DNA from: Acidimicrobiia bacterium
GTDB lineage: Bacteria > Actinomycetota > Acidimicrobiia > Acidimicrobiales > AC-14
DNA: 64,000 nt
Assembly (NCBI GenBank): GCA_023264995.1
Contig: JAHFUR010000011.1
Location: 1-64,000, forward strand
Direction of reading: 5' to 3'
Position numbers and translations under genes: made by a program. Below are positions 50,899 through 60,188 of this stretch, in pieces (positions within the stretch are counted from its first letter, which is position 1; every line of letters starts with the position of its first letter). The notes beneath the pieces are model-generated. The model saw only the letters and a list, made by a program, of their open reading frames with translations, had not been told where the DNA came from and did no database searches.

Positions 50899-52992
50899 TC
50901 AGGTGGTCCCTGCCGGTTGAAGTGCCGACGCCACCGCCGCCAGCAGGCCCTCCTCGGAGAACGGCTTCTCGAGGACATTGGCCGGGCCACCACTGTCGAT
51001 GCCTCGGCGGGCCAGCAGGTTGGCGCTGTAGCCGGACATGAACAGCACGTGCAACCCGTCCTCACGCCCTTGCAGGGTGTCGGCGAGCTGTTTCCCGTCG
51101 ACGCCGCCGGGCATGATGACGTCGGTCAGGAGCAGGTCCACCGGGCCACGGTCGAACATCTCGGCGGCATCGACCCCATTGGCGGCTTCGATGACCCGGT
51201 AGCCGGCGTGGGCCAGCATTCGCCGGGCCGCGACTCGGAGCGCGTCCTCGTCCTCGACAAGGAGGATCGTCTGCCCGTCCGCGCCGGTGGGGGCGACAAC
51301 GGGCTGAGCCTTTGCCGCCGGCTCGGCGGAGGCGCAACGGAGGACCACTTCGAACGACGAGCCATCGCCGGGGGTCGAACGGACGTCGATCGTGCCGCCG
51401 GCGCGCGCCACGATCCCGTAGACGCTGGCCAGGCCCAGCCCGGTGCCACGGCCCTGCTCCTTGGTGGTGAAGAACGGCTCGAAGACGCGGGCCAGCACCG
51501 CGGGCTCCATCCCCGTCCCGGTGTCCGTCACCGTCAGGCGGACGTGACCTGGCCCGAGGTCACCGCTCGGCCCCGGCCCGGCGTCTTCGACGAGATCGGT
51601 GGTGATCGAGATCGTGCCCGGACCGTCGATGGCGTCGCCGGCGTTGACCACCAGGTTCGTGAGGAGCTGCTCGAGCTCGGCGGCGCCGAAGCTCACCGGT
51701 GGGAGCCCGGGTGCCAAGCTGGTCCGGATCTCGACCGCTTCGCCGACTGCGTGGGCCAAGAGGCTCTGGAGCTCGAGGATCCCGGCATTGAGGTCGATGG
51801 GCTCCTCGGACGCCGGGGCATCCTTGCCGAACTGAAGGAGCTGTCGGGTCAAGCCGGCACCCCGGCGCGCCGCCTTCCTGATCTCGTCGACATCCGCCCT
51901 AGACGGTTGGTCGGCGAGGTCGTCGGCGACGAGGTCGGCGTAGCCCATGATGGCGGCAAGGATGTTGTTGAAATCGTGGGCCACCCCTCCGGCCAGCCGG
52001 CCCACCGCTTCCAACCGCTGCGCCTGGCGGAGCTGGGCCTCCAACGCGCCGCGCTCGAGGTCGGCTGCGTCACGCGCTGCCGACGCGGCATCGAGCTGCT
52101 CAACCAGAAGGAGCGCGGCGTCTCGCCGCCGGAGGTTCATCTCGATCACGCACGCCACCAGCCAACCGGCGAGCAGGAGGAGGGAGAAGGAAATCCACGG
52201 CAGCTCGGTGCTCAGGCCTCCTGAGAGGGGGTGCTTCCCCCAGACGACGTAGGTAATGGGGGCGGAGCCGATGCTGACGGTCCTCGTCACGTGGTCGCGA
52301 GCGACCGGCCCGGTGGCGATCACCAAACCCTCGGGCGAGGGTTCCGCGCCGACGTAGAGGGCAACGTTGACGTCGGCAAGACCGCCGCTGCCGGTCCCGG
52401 CCCCCTGTGATGCCGCCAAGAGCAATGGGATCTCGTAGTACGCCACGTAAGGACCGGCACCATCGGGAGCGCCAGCGGCCATGACGAGGCGCCGGGCGAT
52501 GCCCTCGCCGAGGATGCCGACCACGACGAACCTGCCGGCGAAGGCCTCCGAGATCCGGGCGTCCGCCGCCGGGCTCGGCTGGGCGACGATGGCCAGCGCC
52601 GACGCGTCCGCGCCGAGGCTCGCCGCGACGACGAGCTGTCCGGCGGTGCGGGTGAGAAGCGCCCATGACTGCCCGGCGCCGCCGGCGCTCGACGACGAAC
52701 CCGCGACCGAACGGAACACGTCGGGGTCGCCGGCGCTGTGATTGGCGACGATGGCTGCTGACACGACGGCGCTCTGTTCCTGGGCGCCGAGGCTCTGGAC
52801 GACCTGCCCGAGCTGATCGGCCTCGGAGCCCAACAGGCGCCGCTCGTTGTCGTCACGGACCGACCGGGTGAACGCGAAGGCGCTGACCGCGAGCGCGGCA
52901 ACCACGATGACCACCACCGCCGTCGTCAGGTGGTAACGCCGGTGCCGTCGGCTCTGTCCGCCGGCCACGTTGGCCCGTTCGGCAATGTCCAT
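50899..52992 (-). CDS. membrane-bound hybrid histidine kinase (sensor-HisKA-HATPase-REC)
   Basis: 697 aa. N-terminal helix (LTTAVVVIVVAALAVSAFAF), a ~250-residue extracytoplasmic sensor, a second helix (FSLLLLAGWLVACVIEMNL), coiled coil, HisKA with RLAGGVAHDFNNILAAIMGY, HATPase (ELEQLLTNLVVNAGDAIDGP, RGTGLGLASVYGIVARAGG) and a C-terminal receiver (ILLVEDEDALRVAARRML, DLLLTDVIMPG). ATG 52992; frame open further but without a likely start. Ligand unknown. The two kinases have no DNA-binding regulator in the window. Bases 52993-53197 hold no gene. Confidence 0.9.
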   Translation of the reverse strand: MDIAERANVAGGQSRRHRRYHLTTAVVVIVVAALAVSAFAFTRSVRDDNERRLLGSEADQLGQVVQSLGAQEQSAVVSAAIVANHSAGDPDVFRSVAGSSSSAGGAGQSWALLTRTAGQLVVAASLGADASALAIVAQPSPAADARISEAFAGRFVVVGILGEGIARRLVMAAGAPDGAGPYVAYYEIPLLLAASQGAGTGSGGLADVNVALYVGAEPSPEGLVIATGPVARDHVTRTVSIGSAPITYVVWGKHPLSGGLSTELPWISFSLLLLAGWLVACVIEMNLRRRDAALLLVEQLDAASAARDAADLERGALEAQLRQAQRLEAVGRLAGGVAHDFNNILAAIMGYADLVADDLADQPSRADVDEIRKAARRGAGLTRQLLQFGKDAPASEEPIDLNAGILELQSLLAHAVGEAVEIRTSLAPGLPPVSFGAAELEQLLTNLVVNAGDAIDGPGTISITTDLVEDAGPGPSGDLGPGHVRLTVTDTGTGMEPAVLARVFEPFFTTKEQGRGTGLGLASVYGIVARAGGTIDVRSTPGDGSSFEVVLRCASAEPAAKAQPVVAPTGADGQTILLVEDEDALRVAARRMLAHAGYRVIEAANGVDAAEMFDRGPVDLLLTDVIMPGGVDGKQLADTLQGREDGLHVLFMSGYSANLLARRGIDSGGPANVLEKPFSEEGLLAAVASALQPAGTT

Positions 52993-53197
52993 GCCCGCTG
53001 ACCGCCGCCTCGACTTCACTCGAAGGCTCACACCATGCACTATCGACCGGGACGCGTCGCCGCGCGTAGGGTCGTTTGCACCGTCTTCCGGGGAGTCGTT
53101 TACAGCCCGCCCAGGCCGCCCTTCACATGCGATGGCTGACCGCGTATCGTCACATCCACCGCTGAGGGAGCGGTATGGGCAAAGGGAGGTGGCCGGC

Positions 53198-54592
53198 ATG
53201 GCGGGCATTTCGGGGGACGCGGTCGAGACGCTCCGGGCTGGGATGACCGGAGTGGTCGCGCTCGCAAGCGAGACCAACTACGACGAAGCGGTCAACATCT
53301 GGAACGGCGCGGTGTCCCGCCGGCCGGCCGTCGTGGCCCGGTGCACGACAACAGCGGATGTCGCCGCCGCGCTGGCGTTCGCCCGGGAGCACGGCCTGGA
53401 GGTCTCGGTGAGGGGCGGGGGGCACAACTACGCCGGCCATGCGCTCACCGAGGGCGGCCTCATGATCGACCTGACGCCGATGAAGGCCGTCCACGTCGAC
53501 GCCGAGGCCCGCCGGGCAAGATGCGGCGGCGGCAGCACCTGGGGTGAGCTCGATGCGGCCACGCAGGGCTACGCGCTGGCGGTCCCGGGTGGCTTCATCA
53601 GCCACACCGGGGTGGCCGGCCTCACTCTCGGTGGGGGCCTGGGATGGATGTCACGTCTTGCCGGGTTGTCGTGCGACAACCTGGTCGGCGCCGAGGTCGT
53701 CACCGCCGACGGGCAGGTGCTGCGCGCCTCGGAGAGCGAGAACACCGACCTCCTCTGGGCGCTCCGAGGCGGCGGGGGCAACTTCGGCGTCGTGACCGAG
53801 TTCGAGTTCACCCTCCACCCGGTCGGGCCGATTGTCCATCTCGGGCTCTTTCTGTTCAGCCCGGACCAGGGCACTGACCTGTTCCGGTTCGCCCGTTCGT
53901 ACCTGAACGACCTCCCCGACGAGTCATGCGCCTTCCTCGCCGGCCTCAGCGCCCCGCCGGCGCCGTTTGTGCCACCCGAGCTCCACTTCACCCCGGCGTT
54001 CGCGCTCGCCGTGGTCGGCTTCGGCGACGCGGCCGCCCACGCGGCCCTGCTGGCTCCGATCAAGGCGGCCCTCACGCCGATCGTCGAGATGGCCACACCG
54101 ATCCCGTATGTCGCGCTCCAGCAGATGTTCAACGAATCGGCTCCCTGGGGCCTCTACGCCTACGAGAAGGCCGTGTACCTGGAGGAGCTGACCGACGCCG
54201 CCATCGAGGTCATCGTCGAACACCAGCCGCGCAAGCTGTCGCCGCTGTCGTTCGTCCCGATCTTCGTCCTCGGCGGCGCCTATGCACGCGCCGACGACGG
54301 GTCGACCGCGTTCGGCGGGAGCCGCGACATTCGCTACGTCGTCAACATCTCTGCCGCCACGCCCGGGCCGGAGGGCTACGAGGCGGAACGCGAATGGGTC
54401 CGCGCCTACTGGGCCGCGCTCGTCCCGCATGCCGCCGGCGTTGGCGGCTACGTGAACTTCATGAGCGAGTACGAAGCCGACCGCGTGCGCAACGCCTACG
54501 GCAGCAAGTACGAGCGTCTCCAGCAGATCAAGGCACGGTACGACCCCGGCAACATCTTCCACCTGAACGCCAACATCCCTCCCGCGTCGTGA
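53198..54592 (+). CDS. FAD-linked oxidase with BBE domain
   Basis: 464 aa. The FAD-binding PCMH fold is clear: VSVRGGGHNYAGHALTEGGL (His for covalent flavin), PGGFISHTGVAGLTLGGGLG, and the second covalent-flavin Cys in LSCDNLVGAEVVT. The C-terminal berberine-bridge-like end is YGSKYERLQQIKARYDPGNI followed by FHLNANI. Bicovalent flavoproteins of this type oxidise alcohols, sugars or alkaloids. ATG 53198 after GGGAGG. Substrate not inferable. Confidence 0.9.
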   Translation: MAGISGDAVETLRAGMTGVVALASETNYDEAVNIWNGAVSRRPAVVARCTTTADVAAALAFAREHGLEVSVRGGGHNYAGHALTEGGLMIDLTPMKAVHVDAEARRARCGGGSTWGELDAATQGYALAVPGGFISHTGVAGLTLGGGLGWMSRLAGLSCDNLVGAEVVTADGQVLRASESENTDLLWALRGGGGNFGVVTEFEFTLHPVGPIVHLGLFLFSPDQGTDLFRFARSYLNDLPDESCAFLAGLSAPPAPFVPPELHFTPAFALAVVGFGDAAAHAALLAPIKAALTPIVEMATPIPYVALQQMFNESAPWGLYAYEKAVYLEELTDAAIEVIVEHQPRKLSPLSFVPIFVLGGAYARADDGSTAFGGSRDIRYVVNISAATPGPEGYEAEREWVRAYWAALVPHAAGVGGYVNFMSEYEADRVRNAYGSKYERLQQIKARYDPGNIFHLNANIPPAS

Positions 54593-54610
54593 CCGGCCGT
54601 ACGCGCCCGT

Positions 54611-54625
54611 CCAGGGTTACCCTGG
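54611..54625. promoter_or_regulatory. palindrome before the VOC gene
   Basis: CCAGGGTTACCCTGG is a perfect palindrome (7-bp arms, one-base centre) ending 4 bases before the ATG at 54630. No Shine-Dalgarno is present there. It may be an operator for a repressor or an RNA hairpin masking the start. Confidence 0.4.
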
Positions 54626-54629
54626 GCCG

Positions 54630-55229
54630 ATGACCGCACAAACCGACGCCGTGTACTGGCGGGGCGTCAACCACCTTGCCCTCATCACGACCGATATGGA
54701 CGCCACCGTCCGCTTCTACCACGGGGCCCTCGGCGCCCGGCTCGTCATGACCATCGCCACGCCGGCGTTCAAGCACTACTTCTTCGACATTGCCGCCGGC
54801 AACACGCTCGCCTTCTTCGAGTACCTCGGCGAGCCCATCGACCGCTTCGCCAAACCGGCGGGCGTGCCGTACGCACAGGCGTCCCAGTTTGACCACCTGG
54901 CATTGGCCCTCGCCGACGAGGAGTCGCTGCTGCGCCTCCGCGACCGTCTGAAGGTCCACAACTGCGAGGTCACCGACGTGGTCGACCATGGCACGCTGCG
55001 CTCGATCTACTTCACCGACCCGAACGGCATCGCGCTCGAAGCGTCGTGGTGGGTGGCCGACCCAACCGGGCGGCCGGTGGACTACACCGATGAGCGGTTT
55101 TTCGCCGACCCCGATCCGGTCGACGCGGTCAAGGAGCTCCGGGACAGCGGCACGCTGGCCTGGACGCCTCGCACCCAGCTGGTGAGCGCGGTCACCCGGG
55201 ACCTTTCGGGGCCGACGTCCGGCGGTTGA
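54630..55229 (+). CDS. VOC-family dioxygenase/glyoxalase-like protein
   Basis: 199 aa. Vicinal oxygen chelate fold: VNHLALITTDMDATVRFYHG (first metal His), FKHYFFDIAAGNTLAFFEYL, SQFDHLALALADEESLLRLR (second His) and RSIYFTDPNGIALEASWWVA (metal Glu). All three ligands of an active enzyme are present. Resembles catechol-dioxygenase-like or fosfomycin-resistance-like VOC enzymes. Follows the flavoprotein gene by 37 bases on the same strand. Confidence 0.82.
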   Translation: MTAQTDAVYWRGVNHLALITTDMDATVRFYHGALGARLVMTIATPAFKHYFFDIAAGNTLAFFEYLGEPIDRFAKPAGVPYAQASQFDHLALALADEESLLRLRDRLKVHNCEVTDVVDHGTLRSIYFTDPNGIALEASWWVADPTGRPVDYTDERFFADPDPVDAVKELRDSGTLAWTPRTQLVSAVTRDLSGPTSGG

Positions 55230-55326
55230 GGCCGGGGAAGGTTCGGGCCGGACGGCACGGCCTCGCGTCCTTTTGTAGTGTGCGGCGGGCGCGGGATCCC
55301 CGTGCACGCTCCGAGGAGGCACCCCC

Positions 55327-55608
55327 ATGGCATTTCTGCTGACCCACTTCTGGCCGGGCGGGACTGACGACCAGTACCGGGCCATGATCGCCACGGTCCA
55401 CCCGGCTGACGGGCTTCCGGCCGGGCAGGTGTACCACGCGGCCGGACCGACCGACGGTGGCTACCTGATCGCCGCCGTGTGGGATTCCAAGGAGAGCTCG
55501 GACCGCTTCGTGAGCGAGGTGCTACTGGCCAGCCTGCCGGTGCCGGGCGGCTTCGAGGGCCATCCGGAGGAGCGCGTCGCCGAGGTCGCCAACCTCCAGA
55601 CGCAGTAG
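55327..55608 (+). CDS. small protein, antibiotic-biosynthesis-monooxygenase-like size
   Basis: 93 aa: MAFLLTHFWPGGTDDQYRAM, then GLPAGQVYHAAGPTDGGYLI and AAVWDSKESSDRFVSEVLL. The pattern of a dimeric ferredoxin-like alpha-beta barrel (substrate-binding strand WDSKESSDRF) is seen, but no catalytic residues are certain. ATG 55327 after GAGGAGGCACCCCC. Confidence 0.72.
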   Translation: MAFLLTHFWPGGTDDQYRAMIATVHPADGLPAGQVYHAAGPTDGGYLIAAVWDSKESSDRFVSEVLLASLPVPGGFEGHPEERVAEVANLQTQ

Positions 55609-55636
55609 CCCTCACCGGAGGGCGGGGAGGGGCTCG

Positions 55637-57529
55637 ATGGTGCGGTTGCGGCGGGTACTTGCCGTCATGACGTTGGCGATAGCCGCGGTCACGACGGGGG
55701 TGCAGGCCGCGCCCGCAGGGGCTGACGCGCCGGTGCGCTCCATCGTCGTCTACCGGGACCAGGTCAACGGCGACGCCTTGACGTCGCTGCTCGAGCGGCT
55801 CGAGTCGTTCCGCAGCGTCTTCCGCTACCACCGCGCCCTCAACGGCTTCGCGGCCGAGCTGACCCCCGCCCAGGCGCGCCGCATCGCCGCCCATCCCGAT
55901 GTTGCCTTCGTCTCCCCCGACCGTGCCATCACGGTCGCCATGGCCGACGTGCTGGCATCAGGTGACAGCGCGCCCACCGGCACCCGCCGCATTGCGGCGG
56001 CCACCACGACCACCGCGAACCAGGCCAGCACCGTCGGCGTGGCCGTGCTTGACACGGGCATCGACAGCAGCCACCCGGACCTCAACGTCGGGACAGGCAC
56101 CAACTGCGTCACGCCGGGTGCGGTACCGCAGGACGACCACGGCCATGGCACCCATGTAGCCGGCACGATCGGGGCGAGGAACAACGGGTCTGGCGTCGTC
56201 GGTGTCGTGCCGGGTACGACGTTGTACCCGGTCAAGGTGCTGGACGCTTCGGGCAGCGGCCTGTGGTCGCAAGTGATCTGCGGCATCGATTGGGTCGCCC
56301 AGAACGCCGCGACGCGCAACATCAAGGTCGCCAACCTCAGCCTGGCCGGTGCCGGGTCCAACGACAACAATTGCGGCAACACCAACAGCGATGCGTTGCA
56401 CAAGGCGATCTGCACCGCGACCACGGCCGGGGTCACCTTCGCAGTCGCGGCCGGCAACAGCGGCGCCGACCTGGCCAAGACAAGCCCGGCTGACTACCCG
56501 GAGGTCCTGACCGCCACCGCCATGTCGGACACCGACGGGCTGCCCGGAGGGACCGGAGGTCCACAGACGTGCGCGACCGGCGGCACAGACGACTCCGGCG
56601 CGGCGTTCTCCAACTTCGCCGTGGCCGGGACCGACATCGATCACACGATCGCCGCGCCTGGGGTCTGCATCCGTTCGTCTTGGCCGGGTGGCGGGTACGC
56701 GGTCCTGTCCGGCACCAGCATGGCCAGCCCTCACATCGCCGGCTCGATCGCGCTGTGCCTCGGCGTGGCAGGCGGAGCCGGGCCGTGTGCCGGGATGACG
56801 CCGGCCCAGGTGATCCAAAGGCTGCGGGCCGATGCCGCCGCCCACACCGCCGCCGACACGTCGTACGGGTTCACCGGGGATCCCCTCAATCGGCCGACGT
56901 CGGGCCACTACCTCGGCCACCTGGCGTGGGACGGTAGCGACTTCTCCCTCTCTGCCGCGCCGGCGAACCCCACCACATCGGTCGGTACCGCTGTCGGCTT
57001 CGACCTGACCGTCTCGCCTGCCGGCCAGTTCACCTCCGCCGTCGCCCTCAGCGCCGCCGCGTCGTCGAGCGTGACGCTGTCCCAGGCATCGCCCACGTCG
57101 GCCCGCCCGTACGCTCCAGTGCACTTCACCGCGTCGGCGCCGGCCCAGGGGACCTACGCGATCACTGTCACCGGCGTCGGCGAGGGCCTCACCCGGACGG
57201 CCACCGTCAACCTCACGGTGGCATCGTCGCCCTCGGCTCCCACGCTGACGGCCACCGCTGGGAACGCCGCCGTCAGCCTGAGCTGGCCGGCCCCCGCCAC
57301 CGGCGGCGCTCCGATCCGCGGCTACAACCTCTACCGGGGGACGGCCGCGGGGGCCGAGGCGCTTGTCAAGACCCTCGGGAACGTGAACACGTACAACGAC
57401 ACCGGGCTCAAGAACGGTGTCACCTACTACTACCGTCTCAGCGCGGTGAACGGTGTCGGGGAAGGCCCGCTCTCGGCCGAGCGCAGCGCCAAACCTGCGG
57501 CGCGGAGCTGCCTGATCATCTGTCTCTGA
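55637..57529 (+). CDS. secreted subtilisin-like serine protease (S8) with I9 propeptide and FN3 domain
   Basis: 630 aa. Signal peptide (VLAVMTLAIAAVTTGVQAAP), inhibitor I9 propeptide ~35-105 (FRYHRALNGFAAELTPAQAR), catalytic domain ~130-440 with Asp139 (AVLDTGID), His170 (DDHGHGTHVAG) and Ser361 (LSGTSMASPHIAGS), oxyanion Asn region AVAAGNSG, then a beta domain and a fibronectin type III module (~540-625, ISWPAPATGG-like with GLKNGVTYYYRLSAVNGVGE). The tail ends CLIICL. Exported proteinase K/subtilisin-type protease. Confidence 0.94.
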   Translation: MVRLRRVLAVMTLAIAAVTTGVQAAPAGADAPVRSIVVYRDQVNGDALTSLLERLESFRSVFRYHRALNGFAAELTPAQARRIAAHPDVAFVSPDRAITVAMADVLASGDSAPTGTRRIAAATTTTANQASTVGVAVLDTGIDSSHPDLNVGTGTNCVTPGAVPQDDHGHGTHVAGTIGARNNGSGVVGVVPGTTLYPVKVLDASGSGLWSQVICGIDWVAQNAATRNIKVANLSLAGAGSNDNNCGNTNSDALHKAICTATTAGVTFAVAAGNSGADLAKTSPADYPEVLTATAMSDTDGLPGGTGGPQTCATGGTDDSGAAFSNFAVAGTDIDHTIAAPGVCIRSSWPGGGYAVLSGTSMASPHIAGSIALCLGVAGGAGPCAGMTPAQVIQRLRADAAAHTAADTSYGFTGDPLNRPTSGHYLGHLAWDGSDFSLSAAPANPTTSVGTAVGFDLTVSPAGQFTSAVALSAAASSSVTLSQASPTSARPYAPVHFTASAPAQGTYAITVTGVGEGLTRTATVNLTVASSPSAPTLTATAGNAAVSLSWPAPATGGAPIRGYNLYRGTAAGAEALVKTLGNVNTYNDTGLKNGVTYYYRLSAVNGVGEGPLSAERSAKPAARSCLIICL

Positions 57530-57654
57530 CCGACAGTGACGGTCGGTCCTCCGCTGGCGTACCTCGGGTGGCCGCGGCCACCACCGCCGCTCCGGCGCGG
57601 GTTGATGCAGCCGACCGCCGGCTCCCACGCTCATTCCTGCGTACCATCGCCTTC

Positions 57655-57855
57655 ATGAGCGATCAGTCTGACGTGACGTCTAGCACCGACCCCGGTCAAG
57701 TACCGCCAGCAGCGCCGCCCGCCCCGGCGAAGCGGGTGCGGCGTACCATGCTATCGACCGGGTTCAGCGATGTCCCTGCCAAGACGTGCGGGATCTGCGG
57801 CTTCGAGGGGTTCCGCTGGCAAAAGGAGTGCCCGAACGGCCATCCGCTCGGCTGA
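57655..57855 (+). CDS. small protein with treble-clef-like Cys motif
   Basis: 66 aa: a Pro/Ala-rich first half (TDPGQVPPAAPPAPAKRVRR) and a C-terminal CGICGFEGFRWQKECPNGHP with three Cys and one His that could bind zinc. Start ATG 57655 has no good ribosome site, so the start is uncertain. No family recognised. Confidence 0.55.
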   Translation: MSDQSDVTSSTDPGQVPPAAPPAPAKRVRRTMLSTGFSDVPAKTCGICGFEGFRWQKECPNGHPLG

Positions 57856-58251
57856 ACCGGGCGCCCGCCGGCCCGGCGTACGACGCCAACGCCGGGCGAA
57901 TTGCCGCAGCCGGCGGCGCGGCTCACAAGTGGGTGCCTCAACACGCGTCGGTCCAACCCGCCGACGTTCCCCCCGACTTCAGCGCCCCTCGACCGGCGGG
58001 TAGCCGGCAGCTGCGCAGCCGCCGTCGGCGCCCACACCAGGTGGGCGCAAGCACTGCCGTTCACGAGACGCCTCCGCGCGTACAGCGTTCCATCCGGTTC
58101 TCCAGCCGGTGGACGTTGTCGGGCCTGTCAGCGACTGGGCCCGCCGAATTTCTGCGCCAGTAGCTTGAATCCTTCGGGCCGACTTTCGGGTCGTCGTCAG
58201 GACGCCGGTCCCGCGCCCGGCGCGTCGGCAGCGTCCAGTACGGTCGGGGCG
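57856..58251. other. 396-base region without a convincing gene
   Basis: Frames open on both strands, but none shows codon bias, a recognisable domain or a start with a ribosome site. Only short GC-rich inverted repeats are seen. I see no RNA gene in it. Confidence 0.4.
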
Positions 58252-58731
58252 ATGACGCTCTCAACCGACGGTGATGTCATGAAAGCCATCGTGCGGAGAC
58301 ATTTCGAGGAGGTCCTGAACCTCGGGAGCGTCGACGTGATCGAGGAGCTCTACTCGGATGACTACGTCCTCGATGCGCCGTTCAGCTCGGACGGCCTCCC
58401 CCAGGAACATGCCGTGACTTCCGGCCGCACCGGGCTCAGGGAGCGAGTGGAGCTGTTTCGGACCGCGTTTCCCGACATCACGTTCTCCGTCGAGGAGATG
58501 CTCGCCGAGGGCGATGCCGTCGCCGCCCGGTACATCTTCCGAGGCACCCACCTCGGGCCCTTCGGCGAGATCGCGCCTACCGGCAGGACGCTGTCCGTCA
58601 CCGGGATACTCGTCGCTCATTTCCGCGCCGGGACCATCTACGAAGCCTTCAGCGCGTTCGATAGCGGCGACATGTTGCGCCAGCTCAATGCAACCGAGCC
58701 GCCCAGCAGCGGCGACGGTCCGTCCGCTTAG
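58252..58731 (+). CDS. SnoaL/NTF2-like fold protein
   Basis: 159 aa (or 150 from the ATG at 58279). Ester-cyclase/SnoaL-like pattern: VRRHFEEVLNLGSVDVIEEL, YSDDYVLDAPFSS, FRTAFPDITFSVEEMLAEGD, RYIFRGTHLGPFGEIAPTGR and VTGILVAHFRAGTIYEAFSA. The fold forms a cone-shaped pocket used in polyketide cyclases and many unrelated proteins; substrate unknown. Confidence 0.82.
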   Translation: MTLSTDGDVMKAIVRRHFEEVLNLGSVDVIEELYSDDYVLDAPFSSDGLPQEHAVTSGRTGLRERVELFRTAFPDITFSVEEMLAEGDAVAARYIFRGTHLGPFGEIAPTGRTLSVTGILVAHFRAGTIYEAFSAFDSGDMLRQLNATEPPSSGDGPSA

Positions 58732-58784
58732 CCCAGACGAACCTCGACGATCCTCCACCTGGCTCCGCGAGTCCGCTGAGGGCC

Positions 58785-58802
58785 AAAACCGCAGTTCAGC
58801 GG
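58785..58802 (-). terminator. terminator of tRNA-Val(TAC)
   Basis: Minus-strand CCGC-TGAACT-GCGG followed by TTTT, starting 4 bases after the tRNA 3' end. Confidence 0.5.
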
Positions 58803-58805
58803 GGG

Positions 58806-58879
58806 TGGGCGCTGAGGGACTCGAACCCCCGACCCCATCCTTGTAAGGGATGTGCTCTAACCAGCTGAGCTAAGCGCCC
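58806..58879 (-). tRNA. tRNA-Val(TAC)
   Basis: Minus-strand cloverleaf: acceptor GGGCGCT/AGCGCCC, D arm AGCTCAGCTGGTTAGAGC, anticodon stem CATCC/GGATG with loop CTTACAA (anticodon TAC), T arm GGGTTCGAGTCCC, discriminator A. CCA not encoded. Confidence 0.92.
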
Positions 58880-58892
58880 GACGACGTCGAGG

Positions 58893-59378
58893 CTACCGGG
58901 GCGGGAGGCTTCGGCCGAGCCGCTGTAGGGCTGTCGCGGCCTCGGGGAGCAGGCCGGGCAGCTCGTCGGGCCGGAACCATCGAGCCTCGCTGATCTCAGG
59001 CGAGTGCACGGTGTCGTCCGGTCGCGCGGAGCCGGCGGCCAGCCGGGCGTTGAACACCACGTCGACCCGGCGCATCGGCGAGTCCACGACCACGATGGGC
59101 TCGCCCACCAGTTCCACGTCGATGCCCAGCTCCTCGCCGACCTCGCGCCGGGCCGCATCGGCCGGCTCCTCCCGCCGGCGCATCAACCCACCGGGGAGGC
59201 CCCACCCGCCTTTCCGGTAGGACTGCCGCACGAGCAACAGGGAGCCGTCCTCACGTTCGACGAGGCAGACCGCGCCCACGTGGAACGAGGGCGCGACCCG
59301 TCTGATCAGGAAGGTGCGCACCGCCTCCGGCAACCGCCGGTACCCGCCGAACAGTGCGGCCTGAAACCGACGGGACAC
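58893..59378 (-). CDS. Nudix hydrolase
   Basis: 161 aa. Nudix box GLMRRREEPADAARREVGEE plus LGID is complete, preceded by SYRKGGWGLPGG. N-terminal ~40 residues (RRFQAALFGGYRRLPEAVRT) are basic and helical. Hydrolyses a nucleoside diphosphate derivative; which one is unknown. GTG at 59378 directly follows the stop of the phosphatase gene. Confidence 0.88.
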   Translation of the reverse strand: MSRRFQAALFGGYRRLPEAVRTFLIRRVAPSFHVGAVCLVEREDGSLLLVRQSYRKGGWGLPGGLMRRREEPADAARREVGEELGIDVELVGEPIVVVDSPMRRVDVVFNARLAAGSARPDDTVHSPEISEARWFRPDELPGLLPEAATALQRLGRSLPPR

Positions 59379-60143
59379 TCAGCCTGCGCCGGCCGGCACG
59401 GGGAAGCCGCCGCGGGCCGCGAGCAGCTCGGCAAGCAGTTCAGGGGTCGCCGCGGCCACCGGCACACGCCGGTCGGCCCAGCCCATGGTCAGGAGGTCGC
59501 GGCCGGCGGCGTCGGCCACGGCGGCGCCAGCCTCCTGGCACACGAGCATGCCGCCCAGATAGTCCCAGGGACTGTGGGCGTGGGTGGAGCAGTCGACGTA
59601 GCCGTCGAGGTGGCCGCACGCCACCGCACACAGGTCCAGGGCGGCGGCACCCAGCGCCCGCATCTGGCGCCAGCCCATGTACGCCGGCGGGTAGCCGTTC
59701 AGCCCGAGCACGGCAGCGTCGACCCGGGTGCACGAGCTCGGCCCCGTGGGCTGGCCGTTCCGCAGCGCCCCCCCGCCCCTGACCGCCTCAAACCGCTCGC
59801 CGGTGGCCTGGTTCACGACGAGAGCTGCCCGGGCACCGCGGGCGTCGACCGCGCACACGCTGGTGGCGAACCACGGGAGCCCCAGGTCGGCATTGGTCGA
59901 GCCGTCGACCGGGTCGAGAGCGACGACGATGTCGCGATCAATGTCGTGCGGGCCGCTTTCCTCGCTCAGGACGCCGAGGCCGGCGCCGCGCAGGACGGCA
60001 AGGGCCACCCGGTCGGCGGCCAGGTCGGAGCGGTACTGGCCGGCGCGGGTGCCGGCCAGCCCCCAATCGCCCAAGTCGTCCAGCGCAGCCCGGACCGCGC
60101 CGGCCGCATCGGAAAGCACCGCCAGGAGCGCGTCGTCGGTCAC
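59379..60143 (-). CDS. inositol-monophosphatase-family phosphatase
   Basis: 254 aa from GTG 60143 (GTG 60185 is an alternative). Metal-site motifs: GLGVLSEESGPHD (Glu), VALDPVDGSTNADLGLPWFA (the DPVDGT-like motif) and HAHSPWDYLGGMLVCQEAGA (the WDxxAG-like motif). An Mg-dependent phosphatase acting on inositol phosphate, histidinol phosphate or related sugars. Forms a unit with the Nudix gene. Confidence 0.88.
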   Translation of the reverse strand: MTDDALLAVLSDAAGAVRAALDDLGDWGLAGTRAGQYRSDLAADRVALAVLRGAGLGVLSEESGPHDIDRDIVVALDPVDGSTNADLGLPWFATSVCAVDARGARAALVVNQATGERFEAVRGGGALRNGQPTGPSSCTRVDAAVLGLNGYPPAYMGWRQMRALGAAALDLCAVACGHLDGYVDCSTHAHSPWDYLGGMLVCQEAGAAVADAAGRDLLTMGWADRRVPVAAATPELLAELLAARGGFPVPAGAG

Positions 60144-60188
60144 CTTGGCCGACCCTACAGCGATAGCGCCGGCGGGCTGCGACACTGA

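Noticed and set aside
57786-58163. Overlapping frames in the gap after the 57655 gene
   Set aside because: No codon bias, start or recognisable domain on either strand.
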